A DNA stretch of 64,000 bases, from contig NZ_KE159567.1 of assembly GCF_000403845.2 (NCBI RefSeq), positions 1,000,911 to 1,064,910 of the forward strand, given 5' to 3'. The stretch comes from Eubacterium sp. 14-2 (GTDB lineage Bacteria > Bacillota > Clostridia > Lachnospirales > Lachnospiraceae). Position numbers and translations under genes: made by a program. The first letter of the stretch is position 1; each line of letters begins with the position of its first letter. Shown piece after piece: positions 18,762 to 27,833 of the stretch. The notes below the pieces were generated by a model that saw only the letters and a program-made list of their open reading frames with translations, ran no database searches and was not told where the DNA came from.

Positions 18762-19235
18762 ATGGGAGCATATTTTCCAATATTTATCAATATGGAAGGA
18801 AAGCAGGTACAGGTATTCGGCGGCGGAACCATTGCCGGAAGAAGGATATCAGTTTTACTGGAATTCGGAGCCAGGATATGTGTTACGGCCCCGGAAATTT
18901 CTGAGGATTTAAAAGAACTGGCAGAACGGGAGGCAAACCTTACACTGGAATACAGGACGTTCCGGCCGGGAGAACTGCAGGAGGCGGATATGGTTCTGGC
19001 AGCCACGGATGATAAAAACGTCAACGACATGATTTACCGGGAATGCCGCCATAAGGGAATCCTGGTAAATGTGGCTTCTGATAAGGAAAAATGTGATTTT
19101 TATTTTCCAGGCATTGCCAGAGAAGGAGAAATTACCGTGGGAATTACTGCAGGAGGCGTCAATCACAGGAAAGCCGCTCAGGTGACAGCAGACATTCAGA
19201 AACTGCTGAAAAGTCAGGAAGGAGAAGATTTATGA
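18762..19235 (+). CDS. precorrin-2 dehydrogenase, SirC-like
   Basis: 157 residues. The NAD-binding motif VFGGGTIAGRR lies near residue 20, followed by VTAPEIS and LAATDDKNVN, typical of SirC/Met8/CysG-N. It oxidises precorrin-2 to sirohydrochlorin, the branch precursor for anaerobic cobalamin and siroheme. The protein is short and ends after the NAD domain and a small dimerisation part, so chelatase activity is uncertain. AAGGAG at 18751-18756 fixes ATG 18762. It overlaps cbiC by 4 bp. Confidence 0.88.
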   Translation: MGAYFPIFINMEGKQVQVFGGGTIAGRRISVLLEFGARICVTAPEISEDLKELAEREANLTLEYRTFRPGELQEADMVLAATDDKNVNDMIYRECRHKGILVNVASDKEKCDFYFPGIAREGEITVGITAGGVNHRKAAQVTADIQKLLKSQEGEDL

Positions 19236-19867
19236 AAACAGAACTGGAACGGGTGCTGCCTCAGGAGATTGAGGCACGCAGCTTTGAGATAATTACAGAG
19301 GAACTGGGAAACCGTAAACTGGAGGAAGCGTACGCGCCCATTATCAAACGTGTGATACATACCACAGCAGATTTCGATTACGCCGATAACCTGGTGTTTT
19401 CACCCAATGTACTGGAGGCTGTCAGAGAAGCCTTTCAGAAAAAAGCCTGTATTGTCACCGATACTCAGATGGCCAGAGCAGGGATCAATAAGAGGGCGCT
19501 GCAGCAGCTTGGCATGGAAAGCTATAATTTTATTTCAGATGAAGATGTGGCAGAGCAGGCCAGAATCCAGGGTACCACCCGCGCGGCGGCCAGCGTGGAC
19601 AAGGCGGCATCCCTGAACCGGCCCCTGATTCTGGCAGTGGGAAATGCCCCCACTGCGCTGGTGCGGATTTATGAACTGGTACAGGAAGGAAGACTGAAAC
19701 CGGAGCTGATTATCGGTGCCCCGGTGGGATTTGTGAATGTGGTGCAGGCAAAGGAAATGATTCTGGAACTTCCTGTGCCCCATATTGTGGCCAGGGGAAG
19801 AAAAGGAGGCAGCAACGTGGCGGCAGCCATTGTAAATGCACTGCTCTATATGGTGTGTGAACGCTGA
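19232..19867 (+). CDS. cbiC: cobalt-precorrin-8 methylmutase
   Basis: 211 residues. IIKRVIHTTADFDYAD carries the conserved active-site His; VTDTQMARAGI and GNAPTALVRI are family motifs. It shifts the C-11 methyl to C-12 to make cobyrinate. It is the last gene of the coupled cob run. Other cbi genes for the ring (cbiL, F, G, J, T and so on) are not in this window and must lie elsewhere. Confidence 0.95.
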   Translation: MKTELERVLPQEIEARSFEIITEELGNRKLEEAYAPIIKRVIHTTADFDYADNLVFSPNVLEAVREAFQKKACIVTDTQMARAGINKRALQQLGMESYNFISDEDVAEQARIQGTTRAAASVDKAASLNRPLILAVGNAPTALVRIYELVQEGRLKPELIIGAPVGFVNVVQAKEMILELPVPHIVARGRKGGSNVAAAIVNALLYMVCER

Positions 19868-19941
19868 GGCAGGAAACGTCTGTATCAGCAACGAATGTAA
19901 ATCGAAGAAGCAGGAGTCCGGGAAGACCACGGATGAAGAAC

Positions 19942-19996
19942 TCGACTTCTGCCCCTTTCTGTGCTATAATAATGAAATTACAGTACGGAAAGGGGC
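19942..19996 (+). promoter_or_regulatory. promoter inside an RBS-sequestering inverted repeat
   Basis: TCGACT (19942-19947), a 17-bp spacer and TATAAT (19965-19970) form a promoter for the GTPase-NYN gene. GCCCCTTTC (19951-19959) is complementary to GAAAGGGGC (19988-19996), and pairing continues inward to about 15 bp with wobbles. The right arm contains the ribosome site AAAGGGG. A read-through transcript from cbiC would fold this stem, while a transcript from the local promoter starts after the left arm. The same structure followed by ATTTT could also terminate the cob operon. Confidence 0.6.
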
Positions 19997-20003
19997 ATTT
20001 TCG

Positions 20004-22715
20004 ATGGCTGAAACATCTGAAAATAAGCCGTATAAGCAGAAAAAACATATTAATGTGGGCCTGCTGGCCCATGTGGATGCAGGAAAAACCACGTTGTCTG
20101 AGGCACTGCTGTATACAGGGGGCGCTATCCGCAAAATGGGCCGGGTGGACAGGGGAGACGCCTTTCTGGATACCTTTGAAGTGGAACGGGCCAGAGGAAT
20201 CACCATATTTTCCAAACAGGCAGTATTGCAGACAGAACATACGGTAATAATGCTGCTGGATACACCGGGACATGTGGATTTTTCGGCGGAGATGGAGCGT
20301 ACTCTGCAGGTTATGGATTATGGCATTCTGGTTATCAGCGGAGCGGACGGTATACAGGGCCATACCCGTACCCTGTGGAGACTGTTGAAAAAGTACCGGA
20401 TTCCGGTCTTTTTGTTTGTCAACAAAATGGACCAGCCGGGGACAGACAGAGCAATGCTGCTTAAACAGATTCAGACAGAACTGAACGGGAACTGCCTGGA
20501 TTTTACACAGACAGACACAGAGGAATTTTATGAGAACTGCGCCATGTGCGAGGAACAGGCGCTGGAATATTTTCTGAAACATGACAGGCTTAAGACAGAA
20601 CAGATCAGAACCCTGATTGCAGAAGGAAATATTTTCCCCTGTTTTTTTGGGTCTGCCCTGAAAATGACAGGTATTGAAGAATTTCTGGAAGGGCTGGAGC
20701 AGTATACCCGTGAACCGGAATATCCGGAAGCATTCGGTGCAAAAATATTTAAAATTGCAAGAGACAGTCAGGGAAACCGGCTTACTTATCTGAAAGTCAC
20801 AGGGGGAAAACTCCAGGTCAGAACCCCGCTGACTGAGAAACAGGAGAAAGTCAGCCAGATACGCATTTATTCCGGAGAAAAATATGAGACGGTTCCGGAA
20901 GCAGAAGCCGGAATGATCTGTGCAGTGACCGGGCTGAGTAATACCAGTCCAGGAACCGGACTGGGAAAAGAGCCGGATGCGGCACTTCCGCTTCTGACTC
21001 CGGTTCTGACGTATCAGCTGATTCTGCCGCCGGAATGCGAGGTGTCTGCCATGCTGCCGAAGCTGTATCAGCTGCAGGAAGAAGAACCGGAACTGCATAT
21101 TGTATGGGAAGAGCGGCTGCAGGAAATTCAGGTACAGATTATGGGAGAAGTGCAGCTTGAAATATTAAAAAGTCTGGTGAAAGAACGGTTTGGAGTGGAA
21201 ATTTCGTTTGGTACCGGGAAGATTCTGTACAAAGAGACCATTGCCCGTCCGGTGGAAGGCGTGGGCCATTATGAACCCCTCCGCCATTATGCGGAAGTAC
21301 ATCTGCTGTTAGAGCCCGGTGAGCCGGGAAGCGGACTGGTGTTTGACACCTGCTGCAGCGAAGATGTGCTGGACAGAAACTGGCAGCGGCTGATTCTGAC
21401 CCATCTGGCCGAAAAGGAGCATCGCGGCGTGCTGACAGGTTCACCAGTTACCGATTTGAAAATCACTCTTGTAACGGGGCGGGCACATCTGAAACATACA
21501 GAAGGCGGAGATTTCCGCCAGGCCACTTACCGGGCGGTGCGTCAGGGACTGATGGAAGGGGAAACGGTGCTGCTGGAGCCTTATTATCAGTTTCGGCTGG
21601 AAGTGCCGGAAGCCATGGTGGGACGGGCCATGACAGATCTGGAGCGGATGCACGGAACCTTTGAGTCGCCTTTGCAGCAGGATAAAATGGCAGTGATTAC
21701 GGGAAGTGTTCCGGTGGCAGCCATGGGGGATTATCAGCGGGAAGTGATTTCCTATACCAGAGGGAACGGAAGGCTGTCCTGCGCGCTGAAAGGTTATGAA
21801 CCCTGCCGCAATCAGCAGGAAATTGCGGAACAGACCGGCTATGACCCGGAAGGAGATCTGGAGAATTCTCCGGATTCCGTATTCTGCGCCCATGGAGCCG
21901 GATTTCTGGTAAAATGGGATCAGGTGAAGGAGTATATGCATGTGGAAAGCCCGGTTTTTCCAGAGTCCGGGAATCAGCAGGAAGGGCTTTTGACGGAATT
22001 TCAGGAGACGGAATCAGGTCAGGAAAAGTTTCAGGAGGAAGCCTGGATTGGAGAAGATGAAGTGGAGGCTATCCTTTCCCGTACGTTAAACGCCAACAGG
22101 CGGGAAAAACAGACGGGGCGAAAGGGGTTTCACAGAAAAAAAATCACATCTTCCGAGCACATTCCTTCCAGAGGCCGTACTTACCGGCAGCCGGAATCCA
22201 GGGAGGAGTACATGCTGGTGGACGGTTACAATGTGATTTTTGCCTGGGAAGATCTGAAAGAACTGGCAGAGGACAATGTGGACGGAGCAAGGGGGAAACT
22301 TCTGGATATTCTTTCTAATTACCAGGGAATAAGAAACTGCAGCCTGATTGTGGTGTTCGACGCTTACCGGGTGCAGCGCCATAAGACAGAACTTCTGGAC
22401 TATCACAACATCCATGTGGTGTTTACGAAAGAAGCGGAAACTGCAGACCAGTATATTGAGAAATTTGCCCATGAAAATGCCGGAAAGTACCGGGTAACGG
22501 TGGTAACCTCCGATGGCCTGGAACAGATTATTATCCGGGGGCAGGGCTGCAGCCTGATTTCTGCCAGAGAATTGCGGGAGGAAATCAGGATATCCATGGA
22601 AAATGTCCGGCAGGAATATGCCGCAAAACAAGAGCCCGGCAGAAATTATCTGGGTGCGGCCATCACGGAGGAAGTGGCCAGACAGATAGAAGAAGGTGAA
22701 ACTCCAAAAAGGTAG
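20004..22715 (+). CDS. EF-G/TetM-like GTPase fused to a NYN (YacP/Rae1-like) nuclease
   Basis: 903 residues. The translational GTPase part has G1 AHVDAGKTT (22-30), G2 RGIT (64-67), G3 DTPGH (86-90) and G4 NKMD (140-143), then EF-G-like domains to about 670, as in ribosome-protection proteins. A charged linker leads to a NYN domain (about 735-890) starting LVDGYNVIF, with acidic residues in VVFDAY and VVTSDGLEQ. YacP/Rae1 of Bacillus is a ribosome A-site mRNA nuclease, and TetM-type proteins also enter the A site. The fusion therefore suggests a ribosome-targeted mRNA cleavage or rescue factor. It sits among core tetrapyrrole genes, so simple tetracycline resistance is unlikely. Confidence 0.85.
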   Translation: MAETSENKPYKQKKHINVGLLAHVDAGKTTLSEALLYTGGAIRKMGRVDRGDAFLDTFEVERARGITIFSKQAVLQTEHTVIMLLDTPGHVDFSAEMERTLQVMDYGILVISGADGIQGHTRTLWRLLKKYRIPVFLFVNKMDQPGTDRAMLLKQIQTELNGNCLDFTQTDTEEFYENCAMCEEQALEYFLKHDRLKTEQIRTLIAEGNIFPCFFGSALKMTGIEEFLEGLEQYTREPEYPEAFGAKIFKIARDSQGNRLTYLKVTGGKLQVRTPLTEKQEKVSQIRIYSGEKYETVPEAEAGMICAVTGLSNTSPGTGLGKEPDAALPLLTPVLTYQLILPPECEVSAMLPKLYQLQEEEPELHIVWEERLQEIQVQIMGEVQLEILKSLVKERFGVEISFGTGKILYKETIARPVEGVGHYEPLRHYAEVHLLLEPGEPGSGLVFDTCCSEDVLDRNWQRLILTHLAEKEHRGVLTGSPVTDLKITLVTGRAHLKHTEGGDFRQATYRAVRQGLMEGETVLLEPYYQFRLEVPEAMVGRAMTDLERMHGTFESPLQQDKMAVITGSVPVAAMGDYQREVISYTRGNGRLSCALKGYEPCRNQQEIAEQTGYDPEGDLENSPDSVFCAHGAGFLVKWDQVKEYMHVESPVFPESGNQQEGLLTEFQETESGQEKFQEEAWIGEDEVEAILSRTLNANRREKQTGRKGFHRKKITSSEHIPSRGRTYRQPESREEYMLVDGYNVIFAWEDLKELAEDNVDGARGKLLDILSNYQGIRNCSLIVVFDAYRVQRHKTELLDYHNIHVVFTKEAETADQYIEKFAHENAGKYRVTVVTSDGLEQIIIRGQGCSLISARELREEIRISMENVRQEYAAKQEPGRNYLGAAITEEVARQIEEGETPKR

Positions 22716-22727
22716 GAAAGAATACAG

Positions 22728-22791
22728 GATAAAAGAAAGAAAAGATAAAAGAAAGAAAAAATAAAGGAAAGAAAAGATAAAAGAAAGCATA
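22728..22791 (+). repeat. 16-bp purine-rich tandem repeat
   Basis: Four adjacent copies of a 16-bp unit close to GATAAAAGAAAGAAAA at 22728, 22744, 22760 and 22776. The first two are identical; the third and fourth differ by a few bases. It lies 46 bp before hemB and just after the GTPase-NYN stop. Confidence 0.8.
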
Positions 22792-22837
22792 GAATCACAG
22801 AAAGTACAAAATCAGAGAAATCGGGAGGACAGCGAAA

Positions 22838-23821
22838 ATGGAATTACTCAATCGTCCCAGGCGGCTGCGGGGAAGCAGTGTACTGCGGAAAATGGTGCGG
22901 GAGACCAGAATGGATAAATCATCTCTGGTATATCCCATGTTTGTTATGGAGGGAACCAACCTGAAGGAAGAAATTCCTTCTATGGCAGGACAGTATCGTT
23001 ACAGTGTGGACCGGATGGAGGAAAAGCTCACAGAACTTCTGGACGCAGGAGTGACCAGTGTGATGCTGTTCGGAATACCCGGTGAAAAAGACGAAATGGG
23101 AAGCGGAGCCTTTGCAGAGGACGGAATTGTTCAGAAAGGGTTTCGCAAAGCGAAAGAAGTCTGCCCGGATTTGTATCTGATAGGGGATGTATGTATGTGT
23201 GAATATACTTCTCACGGACATTGCGGAATCCTTCATGGGCAGGAAGTGGACAATGACCGGACACTGGAATACCTGGCCCGGACAGCCCTTTCCCAGGTAC
23301 AGGCCGGGGCGGATATGGTGGCCCCTTCTGACATGATGGACGGGCGTGTGGCGGCAATCCGCAGGAAACTGGATGAAAACGGGTATGTCAATACTCCCAT
23401 TATGTCTTATGCGGTAAAATTTGCTTCTTCTTTTTACGGGCCATTCCGGGATGCGGCAGATTCTGCGCCGGCTTTTGGCGACCGCAAATCTTATCAGATG
23501 GACTTTCATAACCGCAGGGAAGCGCTGAAAGAAGCTATGCTGGATGTGGGGGAAGGCGCCGACATACTGATGGTAAAGCCTGCCATGGCTTACGGTGATT
23601 TAATCCGGGAAGTGAAGGACAGAACGAATCTTCCGATTGCCGCCTATTCCGTCAGCGGTGAATACGCCATGGTAAAAACCACTGCAAAAGCAGGATTTAT
23701 AGACGAAACCAGTATTATGTGCGAAATGGCAGTCAGTGCCTTTCGGGCAGGAACAGATATTTACATCACATATTTTGCGAAAGAGCTGGCAAAATGCATG
23801 GATGAGGGAATCATCGGGTAA
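22838..23821 (+). CDS. hemB: delta-aminolevulinic acid dehydratase (porphobilinogen synthase)
   Basis: 327 residues. Zinc-type metal site DVCMCEYTSHGHCG, then active-site lysines in SYAVKFASSFYGPFR and LMVKPAMAYGD. It condenses two ALA to porphobilinogen for siroheme and cobalamin (heme need not be made). TCGGGAGGACAGC precedes ATG 22838. HemL follows 35 bp later, so ALA formation and use are coupled. HemA, hemC and the cobA/hemD methylase, often found in the same cluster of related bacteria, are not here. Confidence 0.95.
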   Translation: MELLNRPRRLRGSSVLRKMVRETRMDKSSLVYPMFVMEGTNLKEEIPSMAGQYRYSVDRMEEKLTELLDAGVTSVMLFGIPGEKDEMGSGAFAEDGIVQKGFRKAKEVCPDLYLIGDVCMCEYTSHGHCGILHGQEVDNDRTLEYLARTALSQVQAGADMVAPSDMMDGRVAAIRRKLDENGYVNTPIMSYAVKFASSFYGPFRDAADSAPAFGDRKSYQMDFHNRREALKEAMLDVGEGADILMVKPAMAYGDLIREVKDRTNLPIAAYSVSGEYAMVKTTAKAGFIDETSIMCEMAVSAFRAGTDIYITYFAKELAKCMDEGIIG

Positions 23822-23856
23822 TATTGTCTCACAGCAATAGTGGAAAAGGAGCAAAA

Positions 23857-25140
23857 ATGACGAAATCAGAAGAATTATTTCAGAGAGCAGTAAAGGTAAT
23901 GCCAGGAGGGGTGAATTCTCCGGTGCGTGCCTTTGGTTCAGTGGGAACCACACCCCGTTTTATCAAAGAAGCCCAGGGCCCGTATCTTTATGATGAGGAC
24001 GAGAATCGCTACGTTGACTTTATTGGTTCCTGGGGCCCCATGATTCTGGGGCATGGCAGCCAGGAGGTGTTAGAGCGTGTGGCAGAGGCTTGCAGGCGGG
24101 GCCTGAGTTTTGGAGCGGCCACCGCTGCGGAAGTGGAAATGGCAGAGCTGGTATGCGGGCTGATTCCCTCCGTGGAAATGGTACGGATGGTCAATTCCGG
24201 CACGGAAGCGGTGATGAGCGCCATCCGTCTGGCAAGAGGTTATACCGGACGGAACAAGATTATAAAATTTACCGGGTGTTATCACGGACACTCTGACGGG
24301 CTTTTGGTAAAAGCAGGTTCTGGAGCCATGACCTCAGGGATACCGGACAGTATGGGCGTACCTGTGGGCTGTACCCAGGATACCCTGTCAGCGGATTATA
24401 ACAGCCTGGACAGCGTAAAAGAACATTTTGAGCGGTGCGGAGAAGAAATAGCCGCGGTTATTGTGGAACCGGTGGCGGCCAATATGGGCGTGGTACCGCC
24501 TCTGCCCGGTTTTCTGGAAGGACTGCGCAGCCTTTGCAGCCAGTATGGCGCACTGCTGATTTTTGATGAGGTAATTACCGGATTCCGCCTTGGCATTGAC
24601 GGCGCTCAGGGGTATTACCATGTAACGCCGGATCTTACCACTTTCGGAAAAATCATCGGCGGCGGAATGCCGGTGGGTGCCTATGGCGGAAAAAGGGAAA
24701 TCATGGAGATGGTGGCTCCCTCCGGCGGTGTTTATCAGGCAGGCACTTTAAGCGGCAATCCCGTTGCCATGGCGGCAGGTATTGCACAGCTTACCATTTT
24801 AAAAAATCATCCGGAATATTATACTTCTCTGCATGAAAAAGCAGACAGTTTTTATGGAAAAATGCAGGAAATTCTTAAGGACAGAGGACTGCCTTACCGG
24901 GTGAACCATGTGGGCTCGCTGGGCTGCCTGTATTTTACAGAGCAGGAAGTGACGAATTACGAGAGTGCAAAAACCTCTGATACCAGGGCTTTTGCGGACT
25001 ACTGTAATTATATGCTGGAGCATGGAATTTACCTGGCCCCTTCTCAGTTTGAAGCCATGTTTCTGTCACTGGCACATACGGAGGAACTGCTGAATGAAAC
25101 CCTTCAGACGGTGGAGCAGTATTTTGCAGGGCTGTCCTGA
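23857..25140 (+). CDS. hemL: glutamate-1-semialdehyde 2,1-aminomutase
   Basis: 427 residues, class III aminotransferase fold. MPGGVNSPVRAF at the N-terminus, VNSGTEAVMSAIRLARGYTG, LIFDEVITGFR and the PLP lysine in TTFGKIIGGGMPVGAYGG are all diagnostic. It makes 5-aminolevulinate by the C5 pathway. ATG 23857 follows AAGGAG at 23846-23851; the longer open frame from 23824 has no ribosome site. Confidence 0.95.
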   Translation: MTKSEELFQRAVKVMPGGVNSPVRAFGSVGTTPRFIKEAQGPYLYDEDENRYVDFIGSWGPMILGHGSQEVLERVAEACRRGLSFGAATAAEVEMAELVCGLIPSVEMVRMVNSGTEAVMSAIRLARGYTGRNKIIKFTGCYHGHSDGLLVKAGSGAMTSGIPDSMGVPVGCTQDTLSADYNSLDSVKEHFERCGEEIAAVIVEPVAANMGVVPPLPGFLEGLRSLCSQYGALLIFDEVITGFRLGIDGAQGYYHVTPDLTTFGKIIGGGMPVGAYGGKREIMEMVAPSGGVYQAGTLSGNPVAMAAGIAQLTILKNHPEYYTSLHEKADSFYGKMQEILKDRGLPYRVNHVGSLGCLYFTEQEVTNYESAKTSDTRAFADYCNYMLEHGIYLAPSQFEAMFLSLAHTEELLNETLQTVEQYFAGLS

Positions 25141-25396
25141 CTGTATGGTACCGGCCGGCCAGGCCTGGCAATTTGCGGATAACGCTTCCTGCCGCGGTTC
25201 TTTACCAGGCTTTAAAATCATGGGACAGCGGCGCACAGCAGGAATCTTCTTACTTTTTTCTTACAAAAAATTTAAAGAAAGTTAATTCTTTTCAGGGAAA
25301 AAGGGTGTATACTAGGGAAAGAACACAGGAAGAGTTACATGCTGATCATACACAGGCATGTATTGCAGAATTTACAAAAAGAGCGGAGAGATTACA

Positions 25397-26161
25397 GTGA
25401 CCAGTGAAGAGAGAAGAAGGAGAGAAGCATACTTAGCCAGAAAACGCCGCAGAAAACGCCGCAGAACCATACAGCTTATCAAAAGAGGAGTGATCCTCTG
25501 TCTGGGAGTATTTCTGATTCTGTTTGGGATTACAAGAATTTTCCAAAAGGATGAAAATCCTGGTGAAGTGAAGGCACAGAAAGTAGAAGCAGAGGATAAG
25601 AAGGAAAAAGAAGAAAAAGGGTTTCAGCAGAAAGTCATTGCCCAGACGCCGGATTATCAGGTGGAACTTTTAACACCCAATCCCTATTCCAGGCCTCAGA
25701 CAGCACTGGAGGAAATAAAGGGGATTGTGATTCATTATACTGCCAATCCGGGCACCACAGCCATTCAGAACCGCAGCTATTTTGAGAGTCTGAAAGACAC
25801 TCAGAAAACCAAGGCCAGCAGCCATTTTGTGGTAGGGCTGGAAGGGGAAATTGTTCAGTGCATTCCCAGCACGGAGATTTCCTATGCCTCCAATGACCGC
25901 AACGGAGATACCTTATCTATCGAGTGCTGCCACAAAGATGAGACGGGACAGTTTACTCAGGAGACCTATGACTCGCTGGTAGCGCTGACTGCCTGGCTTT
26001 GCGGGAAATTCAATCTTCCCGTGGAGGATGTAATTCGTCATTATGACGTGACCGGAAAGGAATGCCCCATTTATTATGTAAAGAACGAAGATGCCTGGGA
26101 AGGTTTCAGGAAAGATGTACAGGACTATCTGGATACATATGGAACGGAACCGGAGGAATAG
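25397..26161 (+). CDS. membrane-anchored N-acetylmuramoyl-L-alanine amidase
   Basis: 254 residues from GTG 25397, which has GGAGAG 7 bp upstream; ATG 25358 in frame is an alternative. A very basic cytoplasmic start (Arg/Lys run) precedes one helix (about 32-52). An acidic and lysine-rich linker follows, then an Amidase_2 domain. The zinc ligands are likely in VIHYTANPGT and IRHYDVTGKECP. It would cut peptidoglycan stem peptides from muramic acid while anchored outside the membrane. Confidence 0.85.
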   Translation: MTSEERRRREAYLARKRRRKRRRTIQLIKRGVILCLGVFLILFGITRIFQKDENPGEVKAQKVEAEDKKEKEEKGFQQKVIAQTPDYQVELLTPNPYSRPQTALEEIKGIVIHYTANPGTTAIQNRSYFESLKDTQKTKASSHFVVGLEGEIVQCIPSTEISYASNDRNGDTLSIECCHKDETGQFTQETYDSLVALTAWLCGKFNLPVEDVIRHYDVTGKECPIYYVKNEDAWEGFRKDVQDYLDTYGTEPEE

Positions 26162-26168
26162 AAACTGA

Positions 26169-26207
26169 TCTGAGCCTGTCTCTGAGAAATATCGGGACAG
26201 GCTCAGA
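26169..26207 (+). terminator. terminator after the amidase gene
   Basis: TCTGAGCCTGTC (26169-26180) pairs perfectly with GACAGGCTCAGA (26196-26207). A weak T-run (GGTTTTCC) follows. Confidence 0.65.
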
Positions 26208-26339
26208 CTGGTTTTCCGTTGGAAGCAGGTATCTGCAGGGCCGGGAACAATTCGGTAACTCAGAGTTTCCGCCTATTGCCAAAAACAGGATAATACAGTA
26301 CAATAAAGCCATAAGAATTTCCAGGAACAGGAGAGCCAT

Positions 26340-27833
26340 ATGGTAAAGGAACAATATGAAAGCCTGAAAACGGGAGGGAATCTGAGAAAAGATCTGATTG
26401 CCCTGAAACAGGAGCTGAAGCAGGAAGAGTCCAGACAGGAGCTTTTGGAAATCCTGAAGGGGGATTACACAGTTCTGCTGGATTTGCTGTGCCACGAGGA
26501 CGCGAAAGTCCGGGGAAATGCGGCAGTGGTATTAGGAAGGCTGAAACAGAATGAGTTTGTCGCTCCTTTGTATGAGACATACGGGAAAGAACAAAAACTG
26601 TTTGTAAAGAGCAGTTATCTTTCCGCCCTTTCGGAGCTGGATATCAGTTCCTGCAGAGCCGGACTGGAAGAACGCCTGAACAGTCTGGAACATTATAAAC
26701 CCAAAGAGGAAGAAGAAAAGCATATCCGGGAAGAACTGAAAGTCCTCAGAAATCTGCTGCATACGGGGCAGAGCCGTCAGAAACACAGATTTCGGGGATA
26801 CGATGAGACATACGAACTGATTCTGACCACCGGAAAACAATATCAGAAAATAACGGCATCTCAGGTGCACGGCGGGAAAATAACCATTTTGAAAAGCGGC
26901 GTGCGGGTAATTACCAGCCATATCCGTCCCATTTTAAAAATTCCCACCTATGGAGAACTTTTGTTTCCTTTGAATATCGGGAAAGTGGAACCGGATCCCG
27001 GACAGGCAGCCAGAGCGCTGGCACAGTCTGATCTGATGGAGCTGTTAGACAGAGCCCATAAAGCGGAGGACAGCTATTATTTCCGGCTGGGTGTTCACAG
27101 CAGAATGCCTCTGGATAAACGAAGTGATTTTGCCGGGAAATGTGCCTTTGCCCTGGAGCGGGAAACAGGCCGCAGGCTTTATAATTCCACCTCTGATTAC
27201 GAAGTGGAAATCCGGCTGACAGAGCGTAAAGACGGAACTTTCCTGCCGCTGGTGAAACTCTATACCTTTGGCGAAAATCGGTTTGCCTATCGGAAGCGGA
27301 CCGTGGCCGCCTCCATCCGGCCGGAGCAGGCGGCATTGATTGCGCATCTTGCAGAGCCTTATCTGAGGGAGCGGGCTCAGATTTTAGATCCTTTCTGCGG
27401 AGTGGGAACCATGCTCATTGAGCGGGACAGGCTGTGTCCGGCAAGGGTGATGTATGGCATTGATATTTTTGGAGAAGCCATTGACGGAGCCAGGGAAAAT
27501 ACAGCTCTGGCCGGAAAAACCGTCAATTTTATCCAGCGGGATTTTTTTGCATTTCAGCATGACTATCTGTTCGATGAAATTATAACCAACATGCCGGACA
27601 GAGGCCGCAGGACCAGAGAAGAACATGATTTGTTTTACGGGGATTTTTTTGCAAAAGCAAAGGAGGTGCTGACGGAGCAGGGCAGGATCATTCTGTATTC
27701 CAATGAGAAGAATTATGTGAAAAAGCAGCTTCGTCTCAGAAAAGAATTTATTCTGCTGCAGGAATACAGTATGGATGAGAAAGGGATTTACAGTCTGTTT
27801 ATTATTGGGAAAAGGAATTGTGACAGGTTATGA
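26340..27833 (+). CDS. HEAT-repeat protein fused to a THUMP/UPF0020-like methyltransferase
   Basis: 497 residues. Residues 1-135 look like two or three HEAT repeats (LLDLLCHEDAKVRGNAAVVLG). A central part resembles an RNA-binding/THUMP-adjacent domain. The C-terminal Rossmann methyltransferase has motif I LDPFCGVGTMLIE and a NMPDRG motif in place of the usual NPPYG, as in RlmKL/Trm14-type RNA m2G enzymes. A GAGAG ribosome site precedes ATG 26340. The next gene overlaps by 4 bp. Target RNA is unknown. Confidence 0.75.
   Translation: MVKEQYESLKTGGNLRKDLIALKQELKQEESRQELLEILKGDYTVLLDLLCHEDAKVRGNAAVVLGRLKQNEFVAPLYETYGKEQKLFVKSSYLSALSELDISSCRAGLEERLNSLEHYKPKEEEEKHIREELKVLRNLLHTGQSRQKHRFRGYDETYELILTTGKQYQKITASQVHGGKITILKSGVRVITSHIRPILKIPTYGELLFPLNIGKVEPDPGQAARALAQSDLMELLDRAHKAEDSYYFRLGVHSRMPLDKRSDFAGKCAFALERETGRRLYNSTSDYEVEIRLTERKDGTFLPLVKLYTFGENRFAYRKRTVAASIRPEQAALIAHLAEPYLRERAQILDPFCGVGTMLIERDRLCPARVMYGIDIFGEAIDGARENTALAGKTVNFIQRDFFAFQHDYLFDEIITNMPDRGRRTREEHDLFYGDFFAKAKEVLTEQGRIILYSNEKNYVKKQLRLRKEFILLQEYSMDEKGIYSLFIIGKRNCDRL

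Noticed and set aside
19710-21098. Long antisense open frame opposite the GTPase-NYN gene
   Set aside because: Low-complexity shadow of a well-conserved sense gene, no ribosome site and no known domain.
20004-22715. Tetracycline-resistance (tetM/tetO) call
   Set aside because: Only the GTPase half is similar; a NYN nuclease is fused and the gene lies in the core tetrapyrrole cluster rather than on the mobile elements.
22728-22791. CRISPR array
   Set aside because: Units are directly adjacent without spacers and only 16 bp; no cas genes are present anywhere in the window.
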